Assembly (NCBI GenBank): GCA_030704615.1
Contig: CM060731.1
Coordinates: 30,010,001 to 30,074,000, forward strand
Source: Takakia lepidozioides
Lineage: Eukaryota > Streptophyta > Takakiopsida > Takakiales > Takakiaceae
Length of the DNA stretch: 64,000 nt
Direction of reading: 5' to 3'
Positions 47,660 to 59,205 of the stretch are shown here, one piece after another. Below the pieces are notes generated by a model, which worked only from the letters and a program-made list of their open reading frames with translations, made no database searches and was not told the origin of the DNA. A program made the translations under genes and the position numbers. Positions within the stretch are counted from its first letter, which is position 1, and every line of letters starts with the position of its first letter.

Positions 47660-47985
47660 GTCGCGGTGAGTCTTGGCCCACCCACCACGGCCCCATTGGA
47701 CCGTGATGAGTCCCAAGACTCCCCACGATTCCCACCACAAGGTCTCCGCCCCATGGTGAGTTCTATGCCACCCCCACTAAGACCCACTAAGCTACCACCA
47801 TCCCTCGTGCAGCCACCCCCACCGCAACCCGGTGTGCGGGGCCCCACCTAGTGAGCGCCTCCGCCTCTTTCAGTGCCTTGGGCACTCAAGGGTGCTTCAG
47901 CCCCCATATCTATTGTTGCCACTGCCCTCACCACAGGGGTAGCCCCTCTCGTGTCCCGACCCCCTGCCCTCAAGACAAAGGGCCG
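47660..47985 (-). repeat. Retroelement LTR-like arm (inverted copy at 51262-51580)
   Basis: About 320 bp here is the reverse complement, with a few changes, of 51262-51580. Shared blocks include CCCACCACGGCCCCATTGGA, GACCCACTAAGCTACCACCA and GTGTCCCGACCCCCTGCCCT. It lies downstream of the Gypsy pol stop, where a 3' LTR is expected. LTR ends could not be fixed by eye. Confidence 0.65.
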
Positions 47986-48834
47986 TGACACACACCCCTA
48001 CCAATAAGGAGTCGATGTCCTCATCGACTTGTCAATTTTGTAGAAACGAACATCCAAGTTGTGGCGTCCTACATCAAGGAGTTTGTTTCCGTACCTTGGC
48101 GTCCCACGGCAGAGAACCAAACCCCCACTTGACTCTACTCTTCACTAGCTAGTTCAGCCGACTTCTTCCAAGTCTCGGCCAAGGGTGGAGCCTCTCAAGC
48201 TCCTCCCAGTGCACTCTTCTTGGCCCACTTCAAGGCCAAGGAATGATCCTCCCCGAGGATCGAATCGCCTTACTGCAACAACATTGCTTGCGACCGCTCG
48301 TGATGTCGCTTTTGGCATCACCTTGAGCAAGGGTTCACCTTGAACCCTTTTGACAAGGAAGATAACCTTGAACCAATTGTGCGCCCCAATCACTACAATT
48401 GGGTCCGCCTTGGAATGCTGGCCTGAGGTACGGGAACACGCCGAAACCGCACTACGACTTCGTCCCGAGGCTACATGATTATAGTACGTGAACGGAAGCA
48501 TGTAGCTTCCGCATTAGCCTGCACTACAAGGCAACCCCCTTGGTAGTGCAGTTATAGTACGCGCACGTACCAGGTGCGCACTAGCACGTGAACCCCCAAA
48601 GAAGGCGCAAGTTTCCTTGCCCCTTAGAGGAATCACCCAATTTCGGCACTGCGCAAACACACGATTAATCCAATTTACCTCTCCCACTTTTGTAAGCTAG
48701 CATGCATTCTACACACTTAGCCAACCGTACCATGCATCACCATTGCAAACAAAATAGGACGCACAACATTTGGAAACCATTTCATTTATAAACAAACTTT
48801 GTGCAACACAAGTTTTTGCAATCGGATTCCTGAG

Positions 48835-51290
48835 CTAGCTAAGCCTGGCTAAGCATGCATTTCCTCCCCCACGCTCCAAGGTTGATGTCCCCATCAACGC
48901 TTCTTCGGGTCGCCCTTCGAAAGCTGCAACCGCCTCGGATGCGTTTCCCATTTCTGAGGCACGCACCCAAGTTGCCTCCACTTGATGATAGCCCTTCCAT
49001 TTTACGAGATACTCCGTTTCTCGATTCTTGAACCTCCTCGACTTAAGCACTGCCTCCACCTCGTACTCAGGCTCATTTTCATGATCCAACAACACAGGTG
49101 GCGGACGCAACATTTGATGCCGATTTGGACGCGCTTCATCTTTGAAGTATGGCTTAAAAAAGAAGACATGGAATACCGTATGCACCTTGTTGTTTGTCGG
49201 CAGCTCCAATTCATACACATCCTCATTCATAACCTTCCGGATGCGAAAGGGTCCCGCATACGGAGGTACGAATTTCGGACTCACTTCCGGAGGTAGTCGA
49301 AAATTCTTGATGTTCAACCAGACCTCCGTACCTGCTTCAAACTTAACTTCCCTCCGTTTTTGATTTGCCTGCCGTTCATACCGTTTCCTAGCTTTGGCAA
49401 TGTTGTACTTTGCGAGCTTCAACAAACGCTCCCATTCTTCCAGTACCGCCGCTGCTGCCGCTGGTTCCTCAACGTCCTGGGCGGCCCAACTTATCGGCAA
49501 CAGAGGTGCTTTTCTATAGACCAATATGAAAGGAGACACTCCCATTGCAGAGTGTTTTGTGTTATTATAACAGAACTTTGCCGCATCCAAGTGCTCCACC
49601 CAATCTGATTGGTCTGCGGACACATAATTCCGCAAGATCTGCTTCACCACGGAATCACTCTTTCCGTTTGGCCGTCCGTCGTAGGTCGGAAGGCCGTACT
49701 CATCTTGAGTTTCGTCCCCATTTTCTTCCAAAGTGCTCTCCAAAATTTACTTGTAAACTTTGGATCGCGGTCCGCGACAATATCCTTCGGGAGTCCATGA
49801 TGCTTGAAGACGTGGGCGAAGTAAAATCGCCACGTCTCCTGCGCCATTGCCGTCTCCTTGGTGGGAATGAAATGGCCCATTTTACTGAACCTATCCACCA
49901 CCACCATGATTGCATCGAATCCTTTTGACAGCGGCATAGCAGTCATGAAATCCATCAAGACACTTTCCCAAGACCCCTCTGGAATCAGCAAGGGTTGTAA
50001 CAGCCCCGCTTGCTTTTTGTACTGGCTCCGGTTTTGTTGGCATGTGGTGCATGTCTTGACATACTCCTCGGCCTCATCCCTCAGTTTGGGCCAGAAGTAC
50101 TCTTTCTTCAAGAGAGTCGCGGTGCGCTTGGCTCCGCCGTGGCCCGCAAGCGGGCCATCGTGGCATTCTCTCAGGAGACTATCTCTGATCCCTCCCTTTG
50201 GCACATAGAGACGCTTTTGTTTGTACCGGAGCAGTCCATTGTGTAAGTGGAACTGCGATTTAACCCCCATCCTCAAGTCCCGCATCACGGACTTCGCCAT
50301 CTCATCCTTCCGGTAGGCCTTCCGGATCTTCTTTTGGAGCGTCGTCTCGCCCTTGTACACCAACATGAGCTGCTGCTTTCTACTTAAAGCATCGGCCACC
50401 ACATTGTCCCGTCCCGGTTTGTATTGGATATCCACATCGAACACTGCCAAAGTGTCTTGCCACCTAAGTTGTTTTGGAGACAACTTAGGCTGCGTGGCAA
50501 AATACTTCACCGTAACATTGTCCGTGAACACCTTCACCGGGTTGGAACCAACATAGTGGCGCCAAAGCTCAAGGCAATGCACCACCGCCTTCATTTCTTT
50601 CTCATGCATAGGCCACCTTCGCTCCACTTAATTCAATTTTTTACTTTCGTAAGTCACTAGACGTCCATCCTGCATGAGCACACCCCCAATTGCGAAGTCC
50701 GACGCATCTGTATGAATCTCAAATGGACGGTCGAACTCTGGGATTTTCAGGACTGGAGCTTCCGCCAACCGCTGCTTCAACTTGGCAAAAGCTTGGTCAC
50801 AAAATGTGTTCCATACCCAGACCTTGGACTTACATAGAAGGTCCGACAGCGGCCCCGCGATCTTGGCAAAATTTCTCACATACTTTCGGTAATAGGAGGC
50901 GAGTCCTAGGAAAGATCGCACTCTCGGGACCGAAGTCGGAGGCTCCAAGTCCAAGATCGCCCTCATCTTTCTGTCATCCATTTTGATCTCGTCTTATGTA
51001 ATCACATGCCCTAGGAACTCCACTTTTGTGACCCCGAATTTGCACTTTGAAGCTTTGGCATACAGCTTCCCTTCCCGCAATTTCTGGAATACCCTTTTGA
51101 GGTGCTCCAGGTGCTCTCCTTTGTTTTTGAGTACACCAAGATGTCGTCAATGTACACGATCACGAAGTCATCCAACCACTCCTGGAAAATGCTGTTCATT
51201 AGCGTGCTAAAGGTCGCAGGTGCGTTGGTGAGCCCAAAGGGCATCACCAAGAACTCGTGTCGCAGCCCTTTGCCTTGAGGGCAGGGGGTC
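48835..51290 (-). mobile_element. Ty3/Gypsy chromovirus pol remnant (RT, RNase H, integrase, chromodomain)
   Basis: On the minus strand the order is: reverse transcriptase ([29 protein letters not shown] at 51120-51250); RT thumb and RNase H (SFLGLASYYRKYVRNF; FEIHTDASDFAIGGVL); integrase zinc motif (CHDGPLAGHGG...CTTCQQN); catalytic core with FMTAMPLSKGFD, ADRDPKFTSKFW and TTDGQTERV; a GPY/F-like tail; and a chromodomain (EYLVKWKGYHQVEATWV) before a stop at 48835. The order RT-RH-IN-chromo defines chromoviruses. The frame is broken near 51110, 50985, 50628 (stop) and 49700, so the copy is dead. The RT N-terminus is missing; at about 51262 the sequence jumps to an LTR-like segment. Confidence 0.92.
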
Positions 51291-51580
51291 GGGACACAAG
51301 AGGGGCTGCCCCTGTGGTAGGGGCAGTGGCAACAATAGATACAGGAGCTGAAGCACCCTTGAGTGCCAAGGCACTCAAGGAGGCGGAGGCGCTCACTAGG
51401 TGGAGCCCCGCACACCGGGTTGCGGTGGGGGTGGCTCCACGAGGGGTGGTGGTAGCTTAGTGGGTCTTAGTGGGGGTGGCATAGGACTCACCATGGGGCG
51501 GAGACCTTGTGGTGGGAGTCATGGGGAGTCTTGGGACTCATCGCGGTCCAATGGGGCCGTGGTGGGTGGGTCTTCATCTT
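51262..51580 (+). repeat. Inverted LTR-like segment joined to pol
   Basis: This is the inverted copy of 47660-47985. It replaces the 5' part of RT and is followed at once by a second integrase fragment, so the locus has been rearranged rather than simply decayed. Confidence 0.7.
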
Positions 51581-51960
51581 CTTCCAAAGTGCCCTCCAAA
51601 ATTTACTTGTAAACTTTGGATCGCGGTCCGAGACAATATCCTTTGGGAGTCCATGATGCTTGAAGACGTGGGTGAAGTAAAGTCGCCCCGTCTCCTGCGT
51701 CGTTGCCGTCTCCTTGGTGGGGATGAAATGGCCCATTTTACTGAACCTATCCACCACCACCATGATTGCATCAAATCATTTTGACAGCGGCATAGCAGTC
51801 ATGAAATCCATCGAGACACTTTCCCAAGACCCCTCTGGAATCGGCAAGGGTTGTAACACCCCTGCTTGCTTTTTGTACTCGCTCCGATTTTGTTGGCATG
51901 TGGTGCATGTCTTGACATACTCCTCGGCCTCCTCCCTCAGTTTGGGCTAGAAGTACTCTT
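51576..51960 (-). mobile_element. Second Gypsy integrase fragment
   Basis: The minus-strand residues MVVVDRFSKMGHFIPTKE, HVFKHHGLPKDIVSDRDP and FTSKFWRALWKKM repeat the part of the integrase core found at 49740-50110, with about 95 percent similarity by eye. It covers only the zinc motif end and the core, is bounded on the left by the inverted LTR-like segment, and ends abruptly near 51960. Confidence 0.85.
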
Positions 51961-52020
51961 TGGAGAAAGGGTAGAGACCACTATAATTTTTCTTACTGAC
52001 ATACCAAGACTGATTAAAGG

Positions 52021-52305
52021 GTGCATGATGTGGGAATGAATGAGCAAATTAAAGACAAAGCTAAACAAGACAAAGCTGAAAGAATAGAGAAATATGCTAT
52101 AGAAATGGAAGCTCGGTTGAGAAAAGAGTTCCCAGAATTACAAAACTTGAATATTATTCAAAGTGAGACATCAAGACAAATTGATGGTGATAAACCAGAA
52201 GATCAAGAAATCGGATCGTTGGAAAGTGAGAACACTACTCCAGAAGGAGTTGCCAGTAATGCACTTGATGAATGGTTATGTCAAGTTATTTTACCACTAG
52301 TGTGA
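52021..52305 (+). CDS. Hypothetical AT-rich small protein or captured fragment
   Basis: A 94-residue frame starts at an ATG at 52026 or the codon before it. It is Glu/Lys-rich and coiled-coil-like at first (KDKAKQDKAERIEKYAIEME), then acidic. No family is recognised. Its codons favour A/T at third positions, unlike the GC-rich retroelement DNA on both sides. A different frame just upstream (TTIIFLTDIPRLIKGCMM) is also open, so this may be part of a larger broken gene carried into the retroelement mosaic. Its expression is unknown. Confidence 0.3.
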   Translation: MHDVGMNEQIKDKAKQDKAERIEKYAIEMEARLRKEFPELQNLNIIQSETSRQIDGDKPEDQEIGSLESENTTPEGVASNALDEWLCQVILPLV

Positions 52306-55300
52306 AACTAGCTAGGAAATAGCTAGCTTTTACATATTGACATTTGGGATTGGCCCAAGTGTCAATCCAGGGGTCAAGGCAGATTTAGGCCCTGGAGTGG
52401 TTATCTTCACGGCAAGCGCGGGAGGCTCATCTTTCTCGAGTTGAGCCTCACCGCGCCTAGCTATGGCGCCGTAGTGTGGATTCCCCATGGCGTGAGGTGC
52501 ACTTGGCTTGACTTGTATTTGAGTGATGAGGTTATATATGCATGAGTTTATGCTTCAGATTTGTGAGCTCGTGCTTGTATTCTTCTTCTTTATCATTCGA
52601 GAAAGATGAGCTCGTATCTGTGAGTGCTAGATACGAGTTAGTTGTAGCACTTGTGGTTTTTGCTTGAGAATGAGAGAAACCAAGTTGTTATGCAAGGAGC
52701 ACCGTGGAGCTCTTGGTTGTTAGAAGCGGAGGCGATGTGGGTTACGAGGTGGTAGACCTTGGCATTCGATCTTCAGCTTCAGAGATGAAAGCACCATGCT
52801 GCAGGTAATTCCAGAGCACCTTGATGGTTTCAGATTGTATACATGCATGAGCAAGCACGATTGGGAAGAGGACCAATCAAGAGCAGGTTATAGTGGCTTT
52901 GGTGGCAAAGCTGAGAACTGGACTTGGGAATGCGAGCTTTCATTGTGTGAAGGATTGCAAGACCAAGCGAAAAGGCTGATTTGGCTTGGGGCAAATCAGT
53001 GCACTTTGTGGAGTATGGTGAGATTGGGTTTCAATCTCGAGCTTCAGCATTGAGAGGGCTCTTGTCATGGCAAGAGCAGAGCTGGAATAGGAGCTAAGAG
53101 GTGCGGCAAGGCCATGGAATGTGCACCTAGGGTTTCAGAGCTTGGAAGAACAGCTCTTGCACCACAAGAGAAGTGTCTTGTGGCTGGAAATGTAAGCCTT
53201 AGGGTTTCAGGAGCTTGGCAAAGGCTGTGGAGTGCTTAGTCTTGTCTTAGAGAGCATCAAGGAGCCAAGGAGCCAAGATAGGGGGCTGATATCTCGTGTT
53301 TGAAAAGGTTGCATGTGTGGAGCATGTATTCAGCTCATTGAAGCTTCTATCTTCAAGCTTGGAGGGCAAGCAAGGAAGAGGGAAGGGCTGACTTCCCTTA
53401 TGTGAGGGCAATGCATGTGTGGAGCATGCTATCAGCCTGGTGAAGGCTTGCACTTTCAGGTGTGGGAGTGCAAGAAAGGAAGGAAGGGGATGGTTTCCCT
53501 GTAGGGCATGTGGAGCATGCTTTCAGCCTGCTGAAGCTTGTATTTTCAGGTTTGTGGGTGCAAGAAATGAAGCAAAGGAGCTGATTCTCTTATGGTGAGA
53601 GTGGGGCATGTGTGGAGCATGCCTTCAGCCCATTGAGGCTCTTGTTTTCAAGCTTTAGAGAACTAGAACGGAGGTCTAGGGCTGGTTTCCACTTGGAGTG
53701 AAAGAAAAGCACTTGTAGGGCATATGTGAGTTGGGGTTTCAACTTCAAGCTTGAAGGGAGCGCAACTCTTGAAGCAGCAGGTGTAGGGGGCTGGAATAGG
53801 CTCTAAGACAGATGCTATGGCCAAGGAGAGTGCTTGAATGAGTGCTCACAAGGGCTGGGAACCAACAGGGCTTGGTTGTTTGCCATTGAGTTTAGTGGCG
53901 TGTTTGGGGAGGCTAAGTGAGAAAGAAGGCTTGGTTTGTGGCAACCACCTCATGGCTTAGGGCTACTATGGTGGTGTGTGGGAGCCGAAAGAGCAAAAAT
54001 ACCTTGCTGATTTCCTCACAGCCGCCATAGCTCGGTGGAAAGAAGCCTAGAGTCCAAGAGACACAAACCCTAGCTTGGCGTGGCTAAACCCCTTGGAGAA
54101 ATGGCTAAACTGCCAGAGCGGCCATGGATGGGGCTGTGTCAGGCTGCGCCGGTGGCCTTCAGGGCTATGACGGGCTGTGCCGGGCTGCGAGGGCTTGTGG
54201 CTAGCTGTGACGGGCTGTGAGGGGCTGTGACAGGCTGTGCCCAGTGGCCTGTGGGGCTGTGACGGGCTGTGTGGGGCTGTGACAGGCTGTGCCCAGTGGC
54301 CTGTGGGGCTGTGACGGGCTGTGTGGGGCTGTGACAGGCTATGCCCAGTGGCCTGTGGGGCTGTGAGGGGCTGTGAGGGGATGTGACAGGCCGTGCCTGA
54401 GGCCTTTGGGGCTGTGACGGGCTGTGAGGGGCTGTGTCAGGCCGTGCCTGAGGCCTTTGAGGCTGTGAGGGGCTGTGACAGTCTGTGCCCAGTGGCCTGT
54501 GGGGCTGTGACGGGCTGTGCCCAGTGGCCTGTGGGGCTGTGATGGGTTGTGACAGGCTGTGGCGAGCTGTGATGGGCTGTGCGGGGTTGTGATAGGCTGT
54601 GGCGGGCTGTGCCCTGTGGCTTGTGGGGCTGTCACGGGTTGTGACAGGCTGTGGCAAGCTGTGACGGGCTATGAAGGGCTGTGACAGGCTGTACCCAGTG
54701 GCCTGTGGGACTGTGACGGCTGTGACCAGTGAGCTGTGTGGGCCTGTGCTAGTCTGTGGTGGCCCGTGTTGACCTGTGGACGGCCTATGCTGACTCGTGG
54801 AGGCACTGGTGGACTGCCTAAGGACTGGCATGTGGTCTGGAAGGCCGAATTTTGAAGCTCGTGGAGGGCGGTTTGAGGAGTATCTTCATGATATTCCCAT
54901 GGTCATGCAAGTGAGGGAAGAGAGGAGAGGAAGAGTGTTGGGATGAGGGCATGCTGGGGTTAGGCATTGCTTTAGCTTCTCTTCCTCGTAGTTTCCACCC
55001 TCTAATTAGGCCAAGACCTTTCCGTAGGTGGAGGCAAGAGTCAGTCCGGGTTTGGGCTGGGGTGTCATTGCAGGAGCAACACCGTGGAGTTGTTTTTGGT
55101 GTGGGGGAGTTGTCGTTCTGATTTCTTGTGTTTGGATCCCCTCCATACCTGCATGCTTGACTGTGCGCCATGCTAGTTTTGTGTGGGCGCTTGTTTTTAT
55201 AGGTGATTGGTCCGGATTTGATCACCGGCCAGTCCTAGACCATGTTGTCGATGGTGAGGCTGGGGTGATGACCAGCCAGACCATCATTGTTTCTCCTGTG

Positions 55301-55463
55301 GTGAGGTTGGAGGTGATTACCAGCCAACCATAGGAGTGCTTGCGGTGGATGCAGGTATAGGTGTAGGCTATGTTAGGAACTTAGTATTCCAAACCATAAG
55401 CCGCAACAGGTTCTCTACCCGGTTACCTTGTGGAGAGGGGATTAGGGATATGTTCATGACCGG
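52299..55463 (+). mobile_element. Likely LTR and untranslated leader of a gag-pro retroelement
   Basis: The stretch lacks supported genes and lies directly upstream of gag. It opens with a TGTG sequence and the hairpin GCTAGGAAATAGCTAGC (52308-52325). A candidate TATATATG lies near 52531. Many loosely repeated modules (GCATGTGTGGAGCATGC with TTTCAGCC) occur from 53280 to 53640. LTR ends and a primer-binding site could not be fixed because the 3' LTR is not in the window. Confidence 0.4.
54130..54830. repeat. GC-rich tandem array of GGGGCTGTGACGGGCTGTG-type units
   Basis: Short units of about 16 bp (GGCTGTGA plus CGGGCTGTG or GGGGCTGTG) are grouped into longer units that contain CCCAGTGGCCTGT. 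The long minus-strand frames here (QPVTAPQATGHSPSQP-like) are a by-product of the repeat. The array lies in the presumed retroelement leader. Confidence 0.85.
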
Positions 55464-56961
55464 TTGAGTATCAACACGGAGGTGCCACTAGTTGTTGGGG
55501 ATAGTGCCGGTTCGAGCACTAGCGATACTAGTGGGTACACGAGACGAGGTGTGCGGTTTAGGCCACCTTCACCTCCTGTGTCTTCTACGGAAGGTTCTGA
55601 TTCAGATTGTGAATCAGGAAGACTCATACCGGCGGTGCAAGTTGTTTCTTTGCAATTGTTGTGGGACACAATGGAGGAGATGTATGGAGCTACCAAGGGG
55701 CCATGAAGGTACTCTGGGGCGGTGGGCACCATCGAGTTGGATGATTTTATCCAAGAGTTTGATAGTTGGTGTGATTTGCAGCAAATGCGCAATCCACAAC
55801 TATTTACGCCTTTCATGGCATGGAAGGGGCTGTTTCAGCACCTTGAGGGGCCGCCTATGGATGATTACCATGAGTTCAGGTAGGGGCACGAGGTTGAGAT
55901 CGAGGAGTGGAGGATGTACTGGTCACCCGACTATGTCTCCATCACTAGGGGCACTAGAGCCATGAGGGCAGTAGCTACACCTGCCGCTGCACCGGCAGCT
56001 TCAGCAAGTACCAGTGGGACTAGTGGGACTGGTGGTACAGTAGTTACGACGTCCACCCAAGCTACTACCGCACCAGCACTAGCACCCGTGCCTGCCTTCA
56101 ACCCTGTTGTGGAGTTCTTCGAAGAGTTGAGAGGGAACTACCAAGGGGTGAGGACAGAGAAGTTGTGGAGCTTACAAGAGTTCCAACGGAAGCCGACCGA
56201 GAGCTTGAGGGAGGCTTTCACTCGCATGAGGCGCTTGATAAATGTAACCCAAGGGGTTACGGAAGCTCAGGCAGTCCAATTCTGGTATGGGATATTGGAC
56301 AAGGAGCTGAGGAGAAGGGTGCGGGATGCAACTCTCCTACAAGCGGCCCAACCCACCTTAGCAAATGTATTTTTGCTGGCAGAGCGGATAGAGCTCAACA
56401 TGGTGGAGGAACGAGTGGTCATGGTGGGATTTGCTAAAGAGACGCCACGGGGTAGTGGTGCTCCTAGCCAACCACTACCTCAACGTGCTCAAGGCAACAA
56501 GGGGGCTCAGGTGAAGCTTAGGGAAGGGCAGAGAGGACCTCAGATGCAGGGGTCTCTCCCTTCATTTGCTGGCCAACAACAGGCGGATGTGGTATGCTGG
56601 ACATGTGGAGGACCCCATGTCAAGAAAGATTGCCCAGAGGGAGGCAAAGGGTCGGCACCTGCACAGACTGCACAGTTGCAGTGTGGGCATTGTGGCAAGC
56701 ACAGGCATGGAGAGGCCCAGTGTTATGGTTTGCATCCTGAGTTGCGCCCAAGGTCAGTTCCAAGGGAACAATGGTGGCCGGGGGCGAGGTGGAGCAGCCC
56801 AGAGAGGACGAGGTGGCCAGCCACGAGGTGCAGGCCAAGGGCAAGCTCAACATGGCCAAGGACGCGGAGGTCAGGGTGTTGACCAAGGCATGGCCAACCG
56901 GCTTCAGCAGCTAGAGCAGAGGCTTGCTGCCATGGCTACAGCTCAGGGGTACCGGCTCTAA
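55464..56961 (+). pseudogene. Retroelement gag, broken
   Basis: One frame runs from 55464 with capsid-type sequence (ELDDFIQEFDSWCDLQQ, LFQHLEGPPMDDYHEFR, WSLQEFQRKPTESLREAFTR, MRRLINVTQGVTEAQ). It then reaches two zinc knuckles (CWTCGGPHVKKDC and CGHCGKHRHGEAQC) that bind nucleic acid. Two stops interrupt it, TGA at about 55706 and TAG at about 55881, and the frame shifts near 56750 into an RG-rich tail (GNNGGRGRGGAAQRGRGG). The frame changes again near 56950 by one base in a G-run, which leads into the protease. Confidence 0.82.
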
Positions 56962-58332
56962 GGCCGGATGGTCCACCTCCTGCTCCTGAGGGAGGAGATA
57001 TGGGAGGCATGGGATTCATGTGTGGAGCAGCACTACCACTAGTGCAGGTGAAGTCTGCTGCAGCCGTGACTCGAGGAGCAGCACGAGTTCCTGAGCCACA
57101 AGGTGCAGAGGTGGAGTTGGATCCACAGCGTGGGGAGGCAAGCCGTCAGGCTAGGCTTCCTCAGTCATTCACATTGGCGGAGACAATATCGACGCCATCC
57201 ATGGCACCTAGTTCTCGCCCGACTGTTACCGAGGCGGAGGTTACTATGCCATTGGGGAGAGCTACACGGGTAGCACCACTACCTAGTGTTGCCAAGGCTA
57301 CGGCAACTAGTGTGCTGCTAGGAGCGGCCACATCTGTATGCCAGGCTCCATTGTTCTCGGCTACCATGATTGCGACGCCGGGGGTAAGACCAGCTGAGGT
57401 GTTCAGGCTGGCAACTACACTCTGTGAGAGTGGGGTGGTTACTTCATCTTCTGCGGAGATAGTGGGAGGTGTAGTGCCGGAGGGATCCTCGGATTTGAGG
57501 GTCAAGACTACCACGGCGGCGCCATGGCAAGCTGCAGCTGCCAGGTTGATGGAGCTGCCAGCTAGGCCAGCCATTGAGCGCGCCATGGTGACACCTGGAG
57601 TTGTCATGTTAGACAACCAGGATGACATTTTCTGTTTGAGTGGACCGGCATGCAAGAGGTACCGGCCACTACGGGTCTTGTTGGACTCGGGAGCTCAGCC
57701 ATTGATGCTGGGCAGAGCTGCTATTGCAGGCTTGGGCCTCACGGAGGCGGATATGGAGCCTTGTCCTTTCCAGATACAAACGTCTCTGGGAGGATCGGAG
57801 CAGGCTCGGGGCATGACACGGCGTGAGTTGGCTATCAGACTACGGCCGGATCACCCTACAGATGGCTCAGTGATGCGAGCCAAGGCCATTGTGACAGTCG
57901 CGGTCTCATATGATGTCCTGGTTGGTGGGGCAGTGTTGTACCCCATGGGCTTCACCCTGGATTTTTGGGAGGAGTCAGCTTCCTATAAGCCTGCATGGCA
58001 GTCAGGGGAGGGCCGGCGTGTGCAGCTCCCTGTGACGTTCATAGGAGGAGTTGCGGTTGCCCAACGAGGCAAGATGCCGACACTAGCAGCATTCACAGCG
58101 GCAGTGAGTTGGCCTAGAGAGTTGCTTGAGGGCAACGCTCATTCAGAGGATGTGCCACCTCCGGGAGAGCAGGATGACATGTATGGTATGACGGAGTTGC
58201 CTACCATGGTTGCTCAGACTCCATTGTGGGGCACGAGCAAGGATTTGTAGCGGGATGCTGATCGACGGGTGCAACAAGCCTGGGTGGAGGCTTTTGTACC
58301 GTCAAGAGAGGAGGAGAGTGCGGGGATTGCAC
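56962..58332 (+). pseudogene. Retroelement aspartic protease region, cut by element 2
   Basis: The frame in register from 56961 encodes a long low-complexity linker, then the protease motif PLRVLLDSGAQPLMLGRAA (about 57661-57720) with the catalytic DSGA, and a downstream ILVGGAVLYPMG-like flap and strand region (DVLVGGAVLYPMGFTLDFW). A TAG at 58248-58250 is followed by more open frame (RDADRRVQQAWVEAFVPS) until 58332, where element 2 begins. Reverse transcriptase and later domains would lie beyond element 2, outside the window. Confidence 0.8.
58324..58332. repeat. Predicted left target-site duplication of element 2
   Basis: GGATTGCAC directly precedes the left terminus of element 2. By analogy with element 1, the same 9-mer should follow its right end beyond 64000. 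Confidence 0.6.
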
Positions 58333-58784
58333 GAGGTTTACTATTTCATGAGCAGAAACCATGAGCCATGAGCCATGAGCGGCATGAGCCGCATGAGCGG
58401 TGAGCCGAAGTCTAAGACACGCGGATTTCATGAGCGGACTCCTCCAAATTTGGAAATGCGGCAGATTAAACAAGTATTAAAATAATAGTTTTTTTATTTG
58501 ACCTTGCCATTTTTGGAAGTTACGGATCCTGTAATGCGGCGAAGATATGTCGTCAGTAACAACTCCGCTCATGGTTTTTTAGATCCGCTCATGGAAATGA
58601 GTGACCGTGCAACGAGAAATCCAGTATACCACGGCAAAAGGACGTCGCATACTGGCCTATATAGAGTATTCCGCGGTTTTACATGCCTTAACATTGGAAT
58701 GAAGCTGACCCTTTTGCCGCGACTGAACCAATAGAGTCTGCACAATTCTATCATCTTCCAGTATTCGGCGGGAAAGTTTTGCAA

Positions 58785-58915
58785 GTGAACTAGGAAATGC
58801 GGTGCCGCATTAGGGTTCGCACGTGCGAAATTTCTGGGCAGTTTGGTGTTGGTGAATGCCGCATCTACCAGTACCTACGACATTACTTGGAAATGCGGCG
58901 CCGCATTTCCTTGCC
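58785..58915. repeat. Array E: two palindromes near the left end of element 2
   Basis: GGAAATGCGGTGCCGCATT at about 58793 and GGAAATGCGGCGCCGCATTT at about 58891 sit between the transposase 3' end and the terminal repeat, in the same place as array D of element 1. Confidence 0.8.
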
Positions 58916-59205
58916 GGGGGTCGAATGAGGAAAGCAAAGTTTGGGAGAGCAGAAAAACAGGAACCCTCCAACACACAAAAATACATGCACGTGGAAACAC
59001 GAGTGAATGACATAGTATTATCGACGTTCGAGCAAAACAGGTTACTGGTAGGCAAGACATAAGTCGGACCTTTCTGTGGCCAGAGTCAGAGCTACTTGCA
59101 GTAGTACAGTTCTACTATCCGAAAAGGATGGGCGTACCATTGTGTTGGGACCGCAAGCCAAGGTCACTGGTCCCCTGGATCCATATTCAGAAGAGTGTGC
59201 ACCTC

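Noticed and set aside
54139-54831. 230-residue minus-strand frame rich in SQPVTA repeats
   Set aside because: It is a by-product of the GC-rich tandem array with no start context or homology.
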